Origin: Pseudooctadecabacter sp.
Lineage (GTDB): Bacteria; Pseudomonadota; Alphaproteobacteria; Rhodobacterales; Rhodobacteraceae
Assembly: GCF_020627745.1 (NCBI RefSeq)
Contig: NZ_JAHDGE010000022.1
Coordinates: 6,349-49,121, forward strand
Length of the DNA stretch: 42,773 bases
Direction of reading: 5' to 3'
The stretch's first letter is position 1. Each line of letters begins with the position of its first letter. The notes under the pieces were generated by a model, which was not told where the DNA came from, did no database searches, and saw nothing but the letters and a program-made list of their open reading frames with translations. Positions 36,328 to 42,773 of the stretch are shown here, one piece after another. The position numbers and the translations under genes were made by a program.

Positions 36328-36855
36328 TTAGCTGCAGCGATTCGCGGCCTCTTCGACGCCAGCGGTAAAGCCCAGCAGCGAGAAGGTGTCGCGCGTGACG
36401 GTGCCGCGACCGGACCGTGCGGTCACGGTCGCCTCGGACCCGCGTTTCATGGCCGCAACGATCTGCGCGTCGGCCTCGGGCGTGGCGGGCCAGGCCCATT
36501 CGCCTTCGGTGAACAATTCATAGGCGGTGCCGCCGATGCTCAGTTCTGCGGTCGAACCGGATGCAAAAGGATAGCCCCCCGTGAACGTCACCTGTCCCTG
36601 CACGCCTGCACCGGGACGGTAGAAAACGAACAACAGGATCTCACCGCGGCGCACGGACACGACCTGTCCATCGCGGGAGTTCACGGTTTCCTTGGGCGCG
36701 GAAACGGCCCAGCATTCGGTCGGGTCGCTTTCCACGAAAACGGACCAGTCGGTGTTGGCCGCCACGCGGTTTGAACTGGTTTCCTGGGCGGTCGCTGTGG
36801 TGCCAAGCGTCAGCAACGCCAAAGCCCCCAGCGCGTGGGTCATTTTTGAAATCAT
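36328..36855 (-). CDS. Invasion-associated locus B (IalB)-like periplasmic protein
   Basis: The start at 36855 has GGAGG 8 bases upstream and a signal peptide ending in ATAQ. The 175-residue product shows NTDWSVFVESDPTECWAVSAPK, VSVRRGEILLFVFYRPG, a GG.YPF.SGSTAELSIGG segment and ANRCS at the end, like the IalB family. Its two mature Cys may form a disulfide. IalB-like proteins are widespread in alphaproteobacteria and named for a Bartonella invasion locus, but in free-living bacteria the role is unknown. It is divergent from the asparaginase gene. Confidence 0.8.
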   Translation of the reverse strand: MISKMTHALGALALLTLGTTATAQETSSNRVAANTDWSVFVESDPTECWAVSAPKETVNSRDGQVVSVRRGEILLFVFYRPGAGVQGQVTFTGGYPFASGSTAELSIGGTAYELFTEGEWAWPATPEADAQIVAAMKRGSEATVTARSGRGTVTRDTFSLLGFTAGVEEAANRCS

Positions 36856-37039
36856 CTTTACAGCCTCCAAGCTGTCCTTGCCTCTGGTTGCTCTATATAG
36901 CGCAGCACCTCTCTTGGGCACCTTTTCGGCTAGATTGAGCAGTTTCAACTCGATACCCCTAGCATTAGCAATAATTTGCCCAAATGGGAAAGCCTTTTGG
37001 GTGTGTCTATTTGCGCAAGGTTCCGCGCATGGGGGAAAT

Positions 37040-38035
37040 ATGACAGGCAAAGCAGTCGATTTGGTTGAAATCTGGCGCGGTGGGCGGCTGGAAAGCCTGC
37101 ATCGCGGTCATGCGGTGGTGATGAACGCAGGCGGTGAGATCGTGGAAAGCTGGGGCGACCCCGATCACGTGACCTACCCGCGATCATCGGCCAAGATCAT
37201 TCAGGCCCTGCCGATGGTCGAAAGCGGCGTGGCGGACCGGATGGGCCTGACGCCCGCGCATCTGGCATTGTCCTGCGCGTCCCATTCGGGGGCGGCCATC
37301 CACACCGATCCGGTCAACCGCTGGCTGGATGATCTGGACCTGAACGACGATGCGTTCCGCTGCGGCCCCCAGTGGCCGTCGGACATTCCGGCGCGCAACG
37401 GTCTGGTCAAGGCCGATGCCACGCCCTGCCGCTATCACAACAACTGCAGCGGCAAACACTGCGGGTTCCTGACCATGGTCAAGGCCAACGGCTGGGGGCC
37501 GGAGTATGTAGAGGCGGATCACCCCCTGCAGGTGCAGATCAAAGCGACGTTTGAGGACTTGTGCGAAGACACCTCCCCCGGTTGGGGCATCGACGGCTGT
37601 TCCGCCCCCAACCACGCAATGACCATTCGCGGCATGGCCCGCGCTATGGCCAGTTTTGCCGCCGCAGACGACCGCAGCGCACGCGGCGCTGCCATGGTCC
37701 GCCTGCGCGAGGCCACGATGGCCCACCCCGCCTTGGTCGCCAATGTTGACCGCGCCTGCACCCACCTGATGCAAGCGGGCAAAGGGGCGGTATCGGTCAA
37801 AACCGGGGCCGAAGGGTTCTTTATCGCGATTATTCCGGGCAAGGGCTTGGGCGTTGCGCTCAAGATCATGGATGGCACCACCCGCGCGTCCGAATGTGCC
37901 ATGGCCGCGATCCTGTGCCGGTTGGGTGTGTTGGACGCCGATGACCCGCTGGTGAAGCAATACCGCAACCCCGACCTCAAGAATTTCGCGGGGCTTGTGA
38001 CGGGCGACATGCGCCCCGCCGCAGCCCTTGCCTGA
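37040..38035 (+). CDS. L-asparaginase II of Rhizobium etli type
   Basis: The start at 37040 gives 331 residues. The family motifs are intact: YPRSSAKIIQALPMVESG, LSCASHSG, NNCSGKHCGF, WGIDGCSAPN and SVKTGAEGFF. These match the R. etli ReAII type (Pfam asparaginase_II), which is unrelated to E. coli-type asparaginases. It hydrolyses L-asparagine to aspartate and ammonia. There is no signal peptide, so it is probably cytoplasmic. GGGGGAAAT just before the ATG is a weak ribosome site. The FMN riboswitch of ribH begins about 25 bases after its stop. Confidence 0.93.
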   Translation: MTGKAVDLVEIWRGGRLESLHRGHAVVMNAGGEIVESWGDPDHVTYPRSSAKIIQALPMVESGVADRMGLTPAHLALSCASHSGAAIHTDPVNRWLDDLDLNDDAFRCGPQWPSDIPARNGLVKADATPCRYHNNCSGKHCGFLTMVKANGWGPEYVEADHPLQVQIKATFEDLCEDTSPGWGIDGCSAPNHAMTIRGMARAMASFAAADDRSARGAAMVRLREATMAHPALVANVDRACTHLMQAGKGAVSVKTGAEGFFIAIIPGKGLGVALKIMDGTTRASECAMAAILCRLGVLDADDPLVKQYRNPDLKNFAGLVTGDMRPAAALA

Positions 38036-38059
38036 CCTGTGATTCTGCGCCAGAAGGGC

Positions 38060-38187
38060 TGCGTTCTCAGGGCGGGGCGAAATTCCCCACCGGCGGTTAC
38101 AGCCCGCGAGCGGCCCCTGTGTTAGGGGTGTCAGCAGATCTGGTGAAATTCCAGGGCCGACGGTCATAGTCCGGATGAGAGAGAGCA
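38060..38187 (+). ncRNA. FMN riboswitch (RFN element) controlling ribH
   Basis: The conserved RFN boxes are clear: TTCTCAGGGCGGGGCGAAATTCC, CACCGGCGGT, AGCCCGCGAGCGG, CAGATCTGGTGAAATTCC, GGGCCGACGGT and AGTCCGGATGAGAGAGAGC. It binds FMN and lowers expression of riboflavin genes when FMN is plentiful. The expression platform (38188-38280) has several GC-rich hairpins just before the ribH ribosome site and no T-run, so control is probably at translation. Confidence 0.96.
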
Positions 38188-38242
38188 ATGTCGTGCGGGT
38201 GTCCCGCGCGCCATATGTCTTTGCCCCGAGGTGATGTGTCAC

Positions 38243-38261
38243 CCGCGCGCCCTGCGCGCGG
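38243..38261 (+). promoter_or_regulatory. GC hairpin in the ribH expression platform
   Basis: CCGCGCGC pairs with GCGCGCGG (8 pairs, CCT loop), 9 bases before the AAAGGAG site of ribH. The same 10-mer CCCGCGCGCC occurs at 38203-38212 and 38242-38251, so either copy can pair with GCGCGCGG at 38254-38261. This offers two mutually exclusive folds. Confidence 0.5.
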
Positions 38262-38282
38262 CCAACGGGAAAGGAGACCCCC

Positions 38283-38717
38283 ATGACACCCACCCGCTAC
38301 GCCTTTGTAAAGGCGAACTGGCACGCCCAAATCGTGGACCGTGCCTATGATGGTTTTGTCGATGTGATCCCTGCGGAAAACGTCGATGTGTTCGATGTGC
38401 CCGGCGCGTTTGAAATGCCGCTGGTCGCGCGTGATCTGGCACTTTCGGGCCGCTATGCAGCGGTGGCCTGTGCGGCGCTGGTCGTGGATGGCGGCATTTA
38501 CCGGCACGACTTTGTGGCGCAGGCCGTGGTGGACGGGCTGATGCGCGTGGGTCTTGATACCGGCGTGCCTGTGTTGTCGGTGTCACTGACGCCGCACCAG
38601 TTTCAAGACACAGACCACCACCATGCGATCTACCGCGATCACTTCGTCGAAAAAGGACGGGAGGCCGCGCGCGCGGCGCTGATGATCGGTAAAACGCGGG
38701 CCGCGCTGGCGGCTTAA
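38283..38717 (+). CDS. ribH: 6,7-dimethyl-8-ribityllumazine synthase, type II
   Basis: The 144-residue protein has the lumazine synthase core: KANWHAQIVDRA, DVFDVPGAFEMPL, AALVVDGGIYRHDFVAQAVVDG and PVLSVSLTPH. The long IYRHDFV and DTDHHHAIYRDHFVEKGREAA segments match type II (RibH2) enzymes of Rhizobiales such as Brucella RibH2, rather than the classical icosahedral type. It condenses the ribityl-pyrimidine with 3,4-dihydroxybutanone phosphate in riboflavin synthesis. The FMN riboswitch upstream and a GGGAAAGGAG ribosome site support the start. Its stop overlaps serB. Confidence 0.93.
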   Translation: MTPTRYAFVKANWHAQIVDRAYDGFVDVIPAENVDVFDVPGAFEMPLVARDLALSGRYAAVACAALVVDGGIYRHDFVAQAVVDGLMRVGLDTGVPVLSVSLTPHQFQDTDHHHAIYRDHFVEKGREAARAALMIGKTRAALAA

Positions 38718-39583
38718 GTCACGAATTCGGTCTTGGCATAGCCTTGCAGGTACAAAAGCGCGGTCAGGTCGCCATGATTGACCCGCACGCGGCATTTTTC
38801 CTGCAAGGCGGGCTTACCATGGAGCGCCACACCGGTGCCTGCGTTTTGCAACATCAGCAGGTCGTTCATGCCGTCACCGACCGCCAGAACATCCGCCGGG
38901 GTGATGCCAAGACGCGCCGTGATTTCGTTCAGCGCCTCCAGCTTGGCCTGCTGGCCAAGGATCGGACGCACGACCTGACCGGTCAGTGCCGCGCCCTCGA
39001 CCGCAAGCGTATTGGCGCGATTTTCGTCAAAGCCCAGCGCCTCGGCCACCGCAGAGGTAAAGGCCGTGAACCCACCGGACACGAGCGCCGCATACCCGCC
39101 GTGCGCCTTCATCGTCTGCACCAAGGCCCGCCCGCCGGGCATATGGGTGATGCGATTGGCCAGAACATCCGCGATGACCTGAACCGGCAATCCGGCCAGC
39201 AGGCCGACCCGTTCATCAATCGCGGCCTCAAAATCCAACTCGCCATTCATCGCACGCGCCGTGATATCGGCCACGCGCGCGCCAACGCCGGCCTCATCGG
39301 CCAGCTCATCAATGCATTCCTGCTGGATCATGGTGCTGTCCATATCCGCCAAAAGCATCTTTTTGCGGCGGCCGTCCAAGGGCTGCACGATCAGATCAAC
39401 GCCCTGCCCCTGCACATCGGCCCAGACGTCATCCGCGTTGTCCGGCATCCGCTCCATCGCGAACTCAGCCGCCTCATCCGCGGCCAGCCATTGGGCGGAT
39501 TGGCCGCCCCATGCGTTGCGCAGGGCCTCGACCAAGGCAGGCTGCAAGCCGCCCGGTTTTGCGATCAATGTGGTGACATACAT
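38714..39583 (-). CDS. serB: Phosphoserine phosphatase
   Basis: The 289-residue protein has an N-terminal ACT-like region of about 75 residues and the HAD core: LLADMDSTMI with Asp80 and Asp82, then QECIDELA, LVSGGFTAFT, and VGDGMNDLLML. It dephosphorylates phosphoserine in the last step of serine synthesis. AGGAGG precedes the ATG at 39583. It is divergent from serC-serA, so all three serine genes share one region. Confidence 0.96.
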   Translation of the reverse strand: MYVTTLIAKPGGLQPALVEALRNAWGGQSAQWLAADEAAEFAMERMPDNADDVWADVQGQGVDLIVQPLDGRRKKMLLADMDSTMIQQECIDELADEAGVGARVADITARAMNGELDFEAAIDERVGLLAGLPVQVIADVLANRITHMPGGRALVQTMKAHGGYAALVSGGFTAFTSAVAEALGFDENRANTLAVEGAALTGQVVRPILGQQAKLEALNEITARLGITPADVLAVGDGMNDLLMLQNAGTGVALHGKPALQEKCRVRVNHGDLTALLYLQGYAKTEFVT

Positions 39584-39781
39584 GGCGCGCCCTCCTGCGT
39601 TGCCCGTCAGAAACCAAGGATGACAGAAAAGCGCAACAGGTCCCCCTTCATCTGGCCAAAAAAACTCAAATCCGACGGCACGACCGGACCCTCAGGTTTC
39701 CGATAGACTCCCGCCCGTGCCGCAAATTCCTTCGGTCCGGTCGCAAATGCTGCATTTTCGCTGTTGCCGCGCCCGCTGCCA

Positions 39782-39847
39782 CCCACTAAGTCCGCTCGTG
39801 GGACACCCTTCCCCAACGAAGGGCATTTATCTGTGAGGATAGCATCA
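39782..39847 (+). ncRNA. Candidate serC leader RNA
   Basis: Directly before serC two hairpins stand close together: CCCAC (39782-39786) with GTGGG (39798-39802), and CCCTTC (39806-39811) with GAAGGG (39818-39823). The GAGGA ribosome site and ATG follow within 26 bases. A conserved serC motif upstream of serC in alphaproteobacteria was reported from comparative genomics (Weinberg and colleagues, 2007); the layout here is similar, but I could not match it to the published model. Confidence 0.55.
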
Positions 39848-40987
39848 ATGGCTTTATCAGCTCCGGCCACGCGGCCGGCAAATTCGCGTTTTTCGTCTGG
39901 CCCCTGCGCCAAACCCCCCACATGGACACTGGACGCATTGAAGGACGCCCCCTTGGGCCGGTCCCATCGCGCCGCTGTGGGCAAAGACAAATTGAAAGCC
40001 GCAATCGAAGGCACCCGTGAGGTGTTGGGCATTCCGGCGGATTACAAAATCGGCATCGTGCCCGCGTCCGACACCGGCGCTGTGGAAATGGCGATGTGGT
40101 CCCTGCTGGGCGAACGCCCGGTGCAGATGGTGGCTTGGGAAAGCTTCGGGGCGGGCTGGGTCAGCGATGTTGTCAAACAGCTGAAGATCGACGCCTCCGA
40201 ACATGTGGCCGACTATGGCGAAATCGTCGATATGGCGGCCCTCGACTACGACCAGGACGTCGTCTTCACGTGGAACGGCACAACGTCCGGCGTGCGGATG
40301 CCGCACGGTGACATGATCCCCGCAGACCGCGCTGGCCTGACGATCTGTGACGCCACATCAGCCGCCTTCGCGCAGGATTTGCCGTGGGACAAACTGGATG
40401 TGACGACGTTTTCGTGGCAGAAAGTCATGGGCGGTGAGGCCGCGCATGGCATGTTGATCCTCAGCCCGCGTGCGGTTGAACGGCTCGAATCCTATACGCC
40501 CGCTTGGCCCATGCCGAAGATTTTCCGCCTGACCAAAGGTGGCAAGCTGATCGACGGAATTTTCGAAGGCGCGACCATCAACACGCCCTCAATGCTCTGT
40601 GTCGAGGATTACCTTTTTGCACTGAACTGGGCCAAATCCATCGGCGGTCTGGCCGCATTGCGGATGCGGGCCGATGCCAACGCGCAGGCGATCTGGAATT
40701 TCTGTGCAACCCGCGACTGGATCGACAATCTGGCGGTGGAAAAGGCCACTTGGTCCAACACGTCCGTGTGCCTGAAATTCACCGATCCACGCATCACGGA
40801 CGGCGCGGCCTTTGCCAAGGCAATCGCCAAACGGCTTGAGGCCGAGGGGATCGCGCTGGACATCGGTGCTTACCGCGATGCACCCGCCGGTCTGCGTATT
40901 TGGTGCGGGGCCACGGTTGAGACCAGCGACATCGAAGCGATGCTGCCGTGGCTCGACTGGGCGTTCCAGACTGAAATCAGCGCGTAA
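39848..40987 (+). CDS. serC: Phosphoserine aminotransferase
   Basis: The start at 39848 has GAGGA 8 bases upstream and gives 379 residues, the usual length. PLP attaches to Lys192 in [29 protein letters not shown] at the N-terminus, [11 protein letters not shown] and the [14 protein letters not shown] segment fit the alphaproteobacterial SerC group. It transfers the amino group from glutamate to 3-phosphohydroxypyruvate. serA follows 70 bases later, with a hairpin between. Confidence 0.96.
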   Translation: MALSAPATRPANSRFSSGPCAKPPTWTLDALKDAPLGRSHRAAVGKDKLKAAIEGTREVLGIPADYKIGIVPASDTGAVEMAMWSLLGERPVQMVAWESFGAGWVSDVVKQLKIDASEHVADYGEIVDMAALDYDQDVVFTWNGTTSGVRMPHGDMIPADRAGLTICDATSAAFAQDLPWDKLDVTTFSWQKVMGGEAAHGMLILSPRAVERLESYTPAWPMPKIFRLTKGGKLIDGIFEGATINTPSMLCVEDYLFALNWAKSIGGLAALRMRADANAQAIWNFCATRDWIDNLAVEKATWSNTSVCLKFTDPRITDGAAFAKAIAKRLEAEGIALDIGAYRDAPAGLRIWCGATVETSDIEAMLPWLDWAFQTEISA

Positions 40988-41012
40988 TCAAATTTTTCAA
41001 AAAATTCGGGCT

Positions 41013-41034
41013 CAAAACCTCTGATGAGGTTTTG
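41013..41034 (+). promoter_or_regulatory. Perfect hairpin between serC and serA
   Basis: CAAAACCTC and GAGGTTTTG form a 9-pair stem around TGAT. No T-run follows. It lies 26 bases after serC and before the AAAGGAAC site of serA, so it may act as a processing or stabilising hairpin within a serC-serA message, or as a weak terminator. Confidence 0.5.
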
Positions 41035-41057
41035 CGGCCCGTCCGAAAGGAACTCAA

Positions 41058-42650
41058 ATGCCTAAAGTACTCGTCTCCGACAAACTGTCCGAAACCGCCG
41101 TCCAGATCTTCCGCGATCGGGGCATCGACGTGGATTTCATGCCCGAACTGGGCAAGGACAAGGAAAAACTGGCCGAAGTGATCGGCCAATATGACGGTCT
41201 GGCCATCCGGTCCGCCACCAAAGTAACCGCCAAACTGCTTGAGGGTGCCGACAACCTGAAAGTCATCGGCCGCGCCGGGATCGGCACCGACAATGTCGAC
41301 AAAGAGGCCGCGTCCAAAAAGGGCGTGATCGTCATGAACACGCCGTTCGGCAACATGATCACCACAGCCGAGCACGCGATTGCGATGATGTTTGCCGTGG
41401 CCCGCCAAATTCCCGAGGCCAGCGCCTCGACCCATGCGGGCAAGTGGGAAAAGTCGAAATTCATGGGGGTTGAACTGACGGGCAAAACCCTTGGCGTTAT
41501 CGGGGCCGGCAACATCGGCGGGATCGTGTGCGACCGCGCCCGCGGCCTGAAGATGAAGGTCATGGCCTATGACCCCTACCTGGGCGAAGAAAAGGCCGAA
41601 AAGATGGGCGTCCAGAAAGTCGAACTGGATGAACTGTTGGCCGAGGCCGATTTCATCACCCTGCACGTGCCCTTCACCGATCAGACAGCGAATATCCTGT
41701 CCAAGGAGAATATCGCCAAGCTGAAGAAGGGCGTGCGGATCGTGAACTGTGCGCGCGGTGGTCTGGTGGACGAGGATGCCCTGGCCGAGGCGTTGAAGTC
41801 CGGCCATGTGGCCGGTGCCGCCTTTGACGTGTTCAAAACCGAACCCGCCACCGACAGCCCGCTGTTCAACCTGCCCAATGTGGTTGTCACCCCGCACCTT
41901 GGGGCCGCCACCACCGAAGCGCAGGAAAACGTGGCCTTGCAGGTGGCAGAACAGATGTCCGACTATTTGATGACGGGCGCTGTGACCAACGCGCTGAACA
42001 TGCCGTCTGTGACCGCCGAAGAAGCCAAGGTCATGGGGCCATGGATCGAACTGTCCGGCCATCTGGGCAACTTCACCGGTCAGATGACGGATGAGCCTAT
42101 TCAGGCCATCAACATCCTGTTCGACGGCACGGTCAGCGACATGAACCTGAAGGCGCTGACCGCGGCGACCATCGCCGGGATCATGAAGAAGGCGAACCCC
42201 GACACCAACATGGTCAGCGCGCCCGTGATTGCCAAAGAACGCGGCATCAAGATCAGCACCACCAAGCAGGATAAATCCGGCGCCTTTGACGGCTACGTCA
42301 AGGTGACCGTCGTTACGGCCAAACGGGAACGGTCGGTTGCAGGCACTGTCTTCAGCGACGGCAAGCCACGGTTCATCCAGATCAAAGGCATCAACATCGA
42401 CGCCGAAATCGGCGCGCACATGGTCTACACCACCAACGAAGACGTGCCGGGGATCATCGGTGCCTTGGGCCAGACCATGGGCGAAAACAACGTCAACATC
42501 GCGAACTTTACCTTGGGTCGCGCTGCGGTCAAAGGCGAAGCCATCGCGCTGCTTTATGTGGACGAACCTGTGCCCGCACCGGCGCTGAAGGCGCTGGAAG
42601 ACACGGGCCTTTTCACGCAAGTCAAACCCCTGACGTTCGACGTGGCCTGA
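41058..42650 (+). CDS. serA: D-3-phosphoglycerate dehydrogenase
   Basis: The 530-residue protein is the long form of SerA. It has the NAD-binding motif VIGAGNIGGIVCDRARG, the catalytic-domain segments GRAGIGTDNVD and NCARGGLVDEDAL, an intervening (ASB-like) domain from about residue 310, and a C-terminal ACT domain with INIDAEIGAHMVYTTNEDVPG. It commits 3-phosphoglycerate to serine synthesis. The ACT domain would be the site of serine feedback control. AAAGGAACTCAA precedes the ATG. Confidence 0.97.
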   Translation: MPKVLVSDKLSETAVQIFRDRGIDVDFMPELGKDKEKLAEVIGQYDGLAIRSATKVTAKLLEGADNLKVIGRAGIGTDNVDKEAASKKGVIVMNTPFGNMITTAEHAIAMMFAVARQIPEASASTHAGKWEKSKFMGVELTGKTLGVIGAGNIGGIVCDRARGLKMKVMAYDPYLGEEKAEKMGVQKVELDELLAEADFITLHVPFTDQTANILSKENIAKLKKGVRIVNCARGGLVDEDALAEALKSGHVAGAAFDVFKTEPATDSPLFNLPNVVVTPHLGAATTEAQENVALQVAEQMSDYLMTGAVTNALNMPSVTAEEAKVMGPWIELSGHLGNFTGQMTDEPIQAINILFDGTVSDMNLKALTAATIAGIMKKANPDTNMVSAPVIAKERGIKISTTKQDKSGAFDGYVKVTVVTAKRERSVAGTVFSDGKPRFIQIKGINIDAEIGAHMVYTTNEDVPGIIGALGQTMGENNVNIANFTLGRAAVKGEAIALLYVDEPVPAPALKALEDTGLFTQVKPLTFDVA

Positions 42651-42658
42651 TCTTCTTG

Positions 42659-42717
42659 GGTTCAAAAATACCTCAGGGGGTGAATTGGCGCAGCCAAGAG
42701 GGGGACAGCGTCCCCCT
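42659..42717. other. Repeat motif and hairpin after serA
   Basis: GGTTCAAAAATACCTC at 42659-42674 is identical to the copy at 26253-26268. A hairpin of GGGGGA (42700-42705) and TCCCCC (42711-42716) follows, without a T-run. Read on the minus strand the first part resembles a terminator T-tail for a convergent gene beyond the window. The last 56 bases hold nothing recognisable. Confidence 0.4.
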
Positions 42718-42773
42718 TCCCCCGCCCGCCGCAGGCGCATAAACAGCCCTTATGTTATATGCAGTTGGCGATA

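Noticed and set aside
40977-42740. A 587-codon minus-strand frame opposite serA
   Set aside because: It is the antisense of serA; Gly/His/Asp-rich and without recognisable motifs.
1-42773. CRISPR arrays, tRNA or rRNA genes, insertion sequences, prophage genes
   Set aside because: No regularly spaced repeats, cloverleaf-like or rRNA-like sequence, transposase, integrase or phage structural protein was seen.

Overview
The window looks like a chromosomal segment of an alphaproteobacterium of the family Rhodobacteraceae (Roseobacter group). This rests on high G+C, a run of core genes in arrangements typical of that family (rsfS-rlmH-gpmI-envC-ctpA-rppH, dapD/dapE, serB/serC/serA, split leu genes), the R. 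etli-type asparaginase, a type II lumazine synthase under an FMN riboswitch, and protein families common in roseobacters (Hint_2 proteins, DUF11-repeat proteins, IalB-like protein). A recognisable bciA (8-vinyl reductase of bacteriochlorophyll synthesis) suggests an aerobic anoxygenic phototroph or a descendant of one. No tRNA, rRNA, CRISPR array, transposase, integrase or phage gene was found.

Layout. 1-1831: 5' part of a large secreted protein with DUF11-like repeats (minus), running out of the window. 2048-3025: DMT-family permease (minus). 3126-4091: bciA (plus). 4088-11100: leucine block on the minus strand, leuC > alpha/beta hydrolase > Tat-signal protein > leuD > membrane protein > EEP-family protein > leuB, preceded by a possible 28-codon leader ORF. 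11235-14867: a secreted CxxCH protein, a SOUL protein and an MscS channel (plus). 14872-17784: a 970-aa envelope protein with a beta-helix-like middle (minus). 17955-23964: a plus-strand housekeeping block (short leader ORF, rsfS, rlmH, gpmI, envC-like, ctpA, rppH, small secreted protein). 23961-27453: rnr and dapE (minus). 27752-30435: two tandem Hint-domain genes on the plus strand, set inside an otherwise minus-strand dap region. 30432-33566: small proteins, dapD and a PLP dehydratase (minus). 33648-35045: LOG-family protein and gluconokinase (plus). 35049-36855: rlmN and an IalB-like protein (minus). 37040-38717: asparaginase, FMN riboswitch, ribH2 (plus). 38714-42650: serine biosynthesis, serB (minus) divergent from serC-serA (plus), with a candidate serC leader RNA.

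How the genes fit together. Most of the window is biosynthesis (Leu, Lys/diaminopimelate, Ser, riboflavin), ribosome and RNA housekeeping (RsfS, RlmH, RlmN, RNase R, RppH) and envelope maintenance (EnvC-like, CtpA, MscS). The accessory parts most worth attention are the Hint gene pair inserted between dapE and the dapD operon, the DUF11 protein, the 970-aa envelope protein and the CxxCH protein. RNA-level regulation is visible at ribH (FMN aptamer with a duplicated 10-mer that could form competing helices), at serC, at rsfS (coupled short ORF) and perhaps at leuC. Intergenic gaps are all below about 300 bases.
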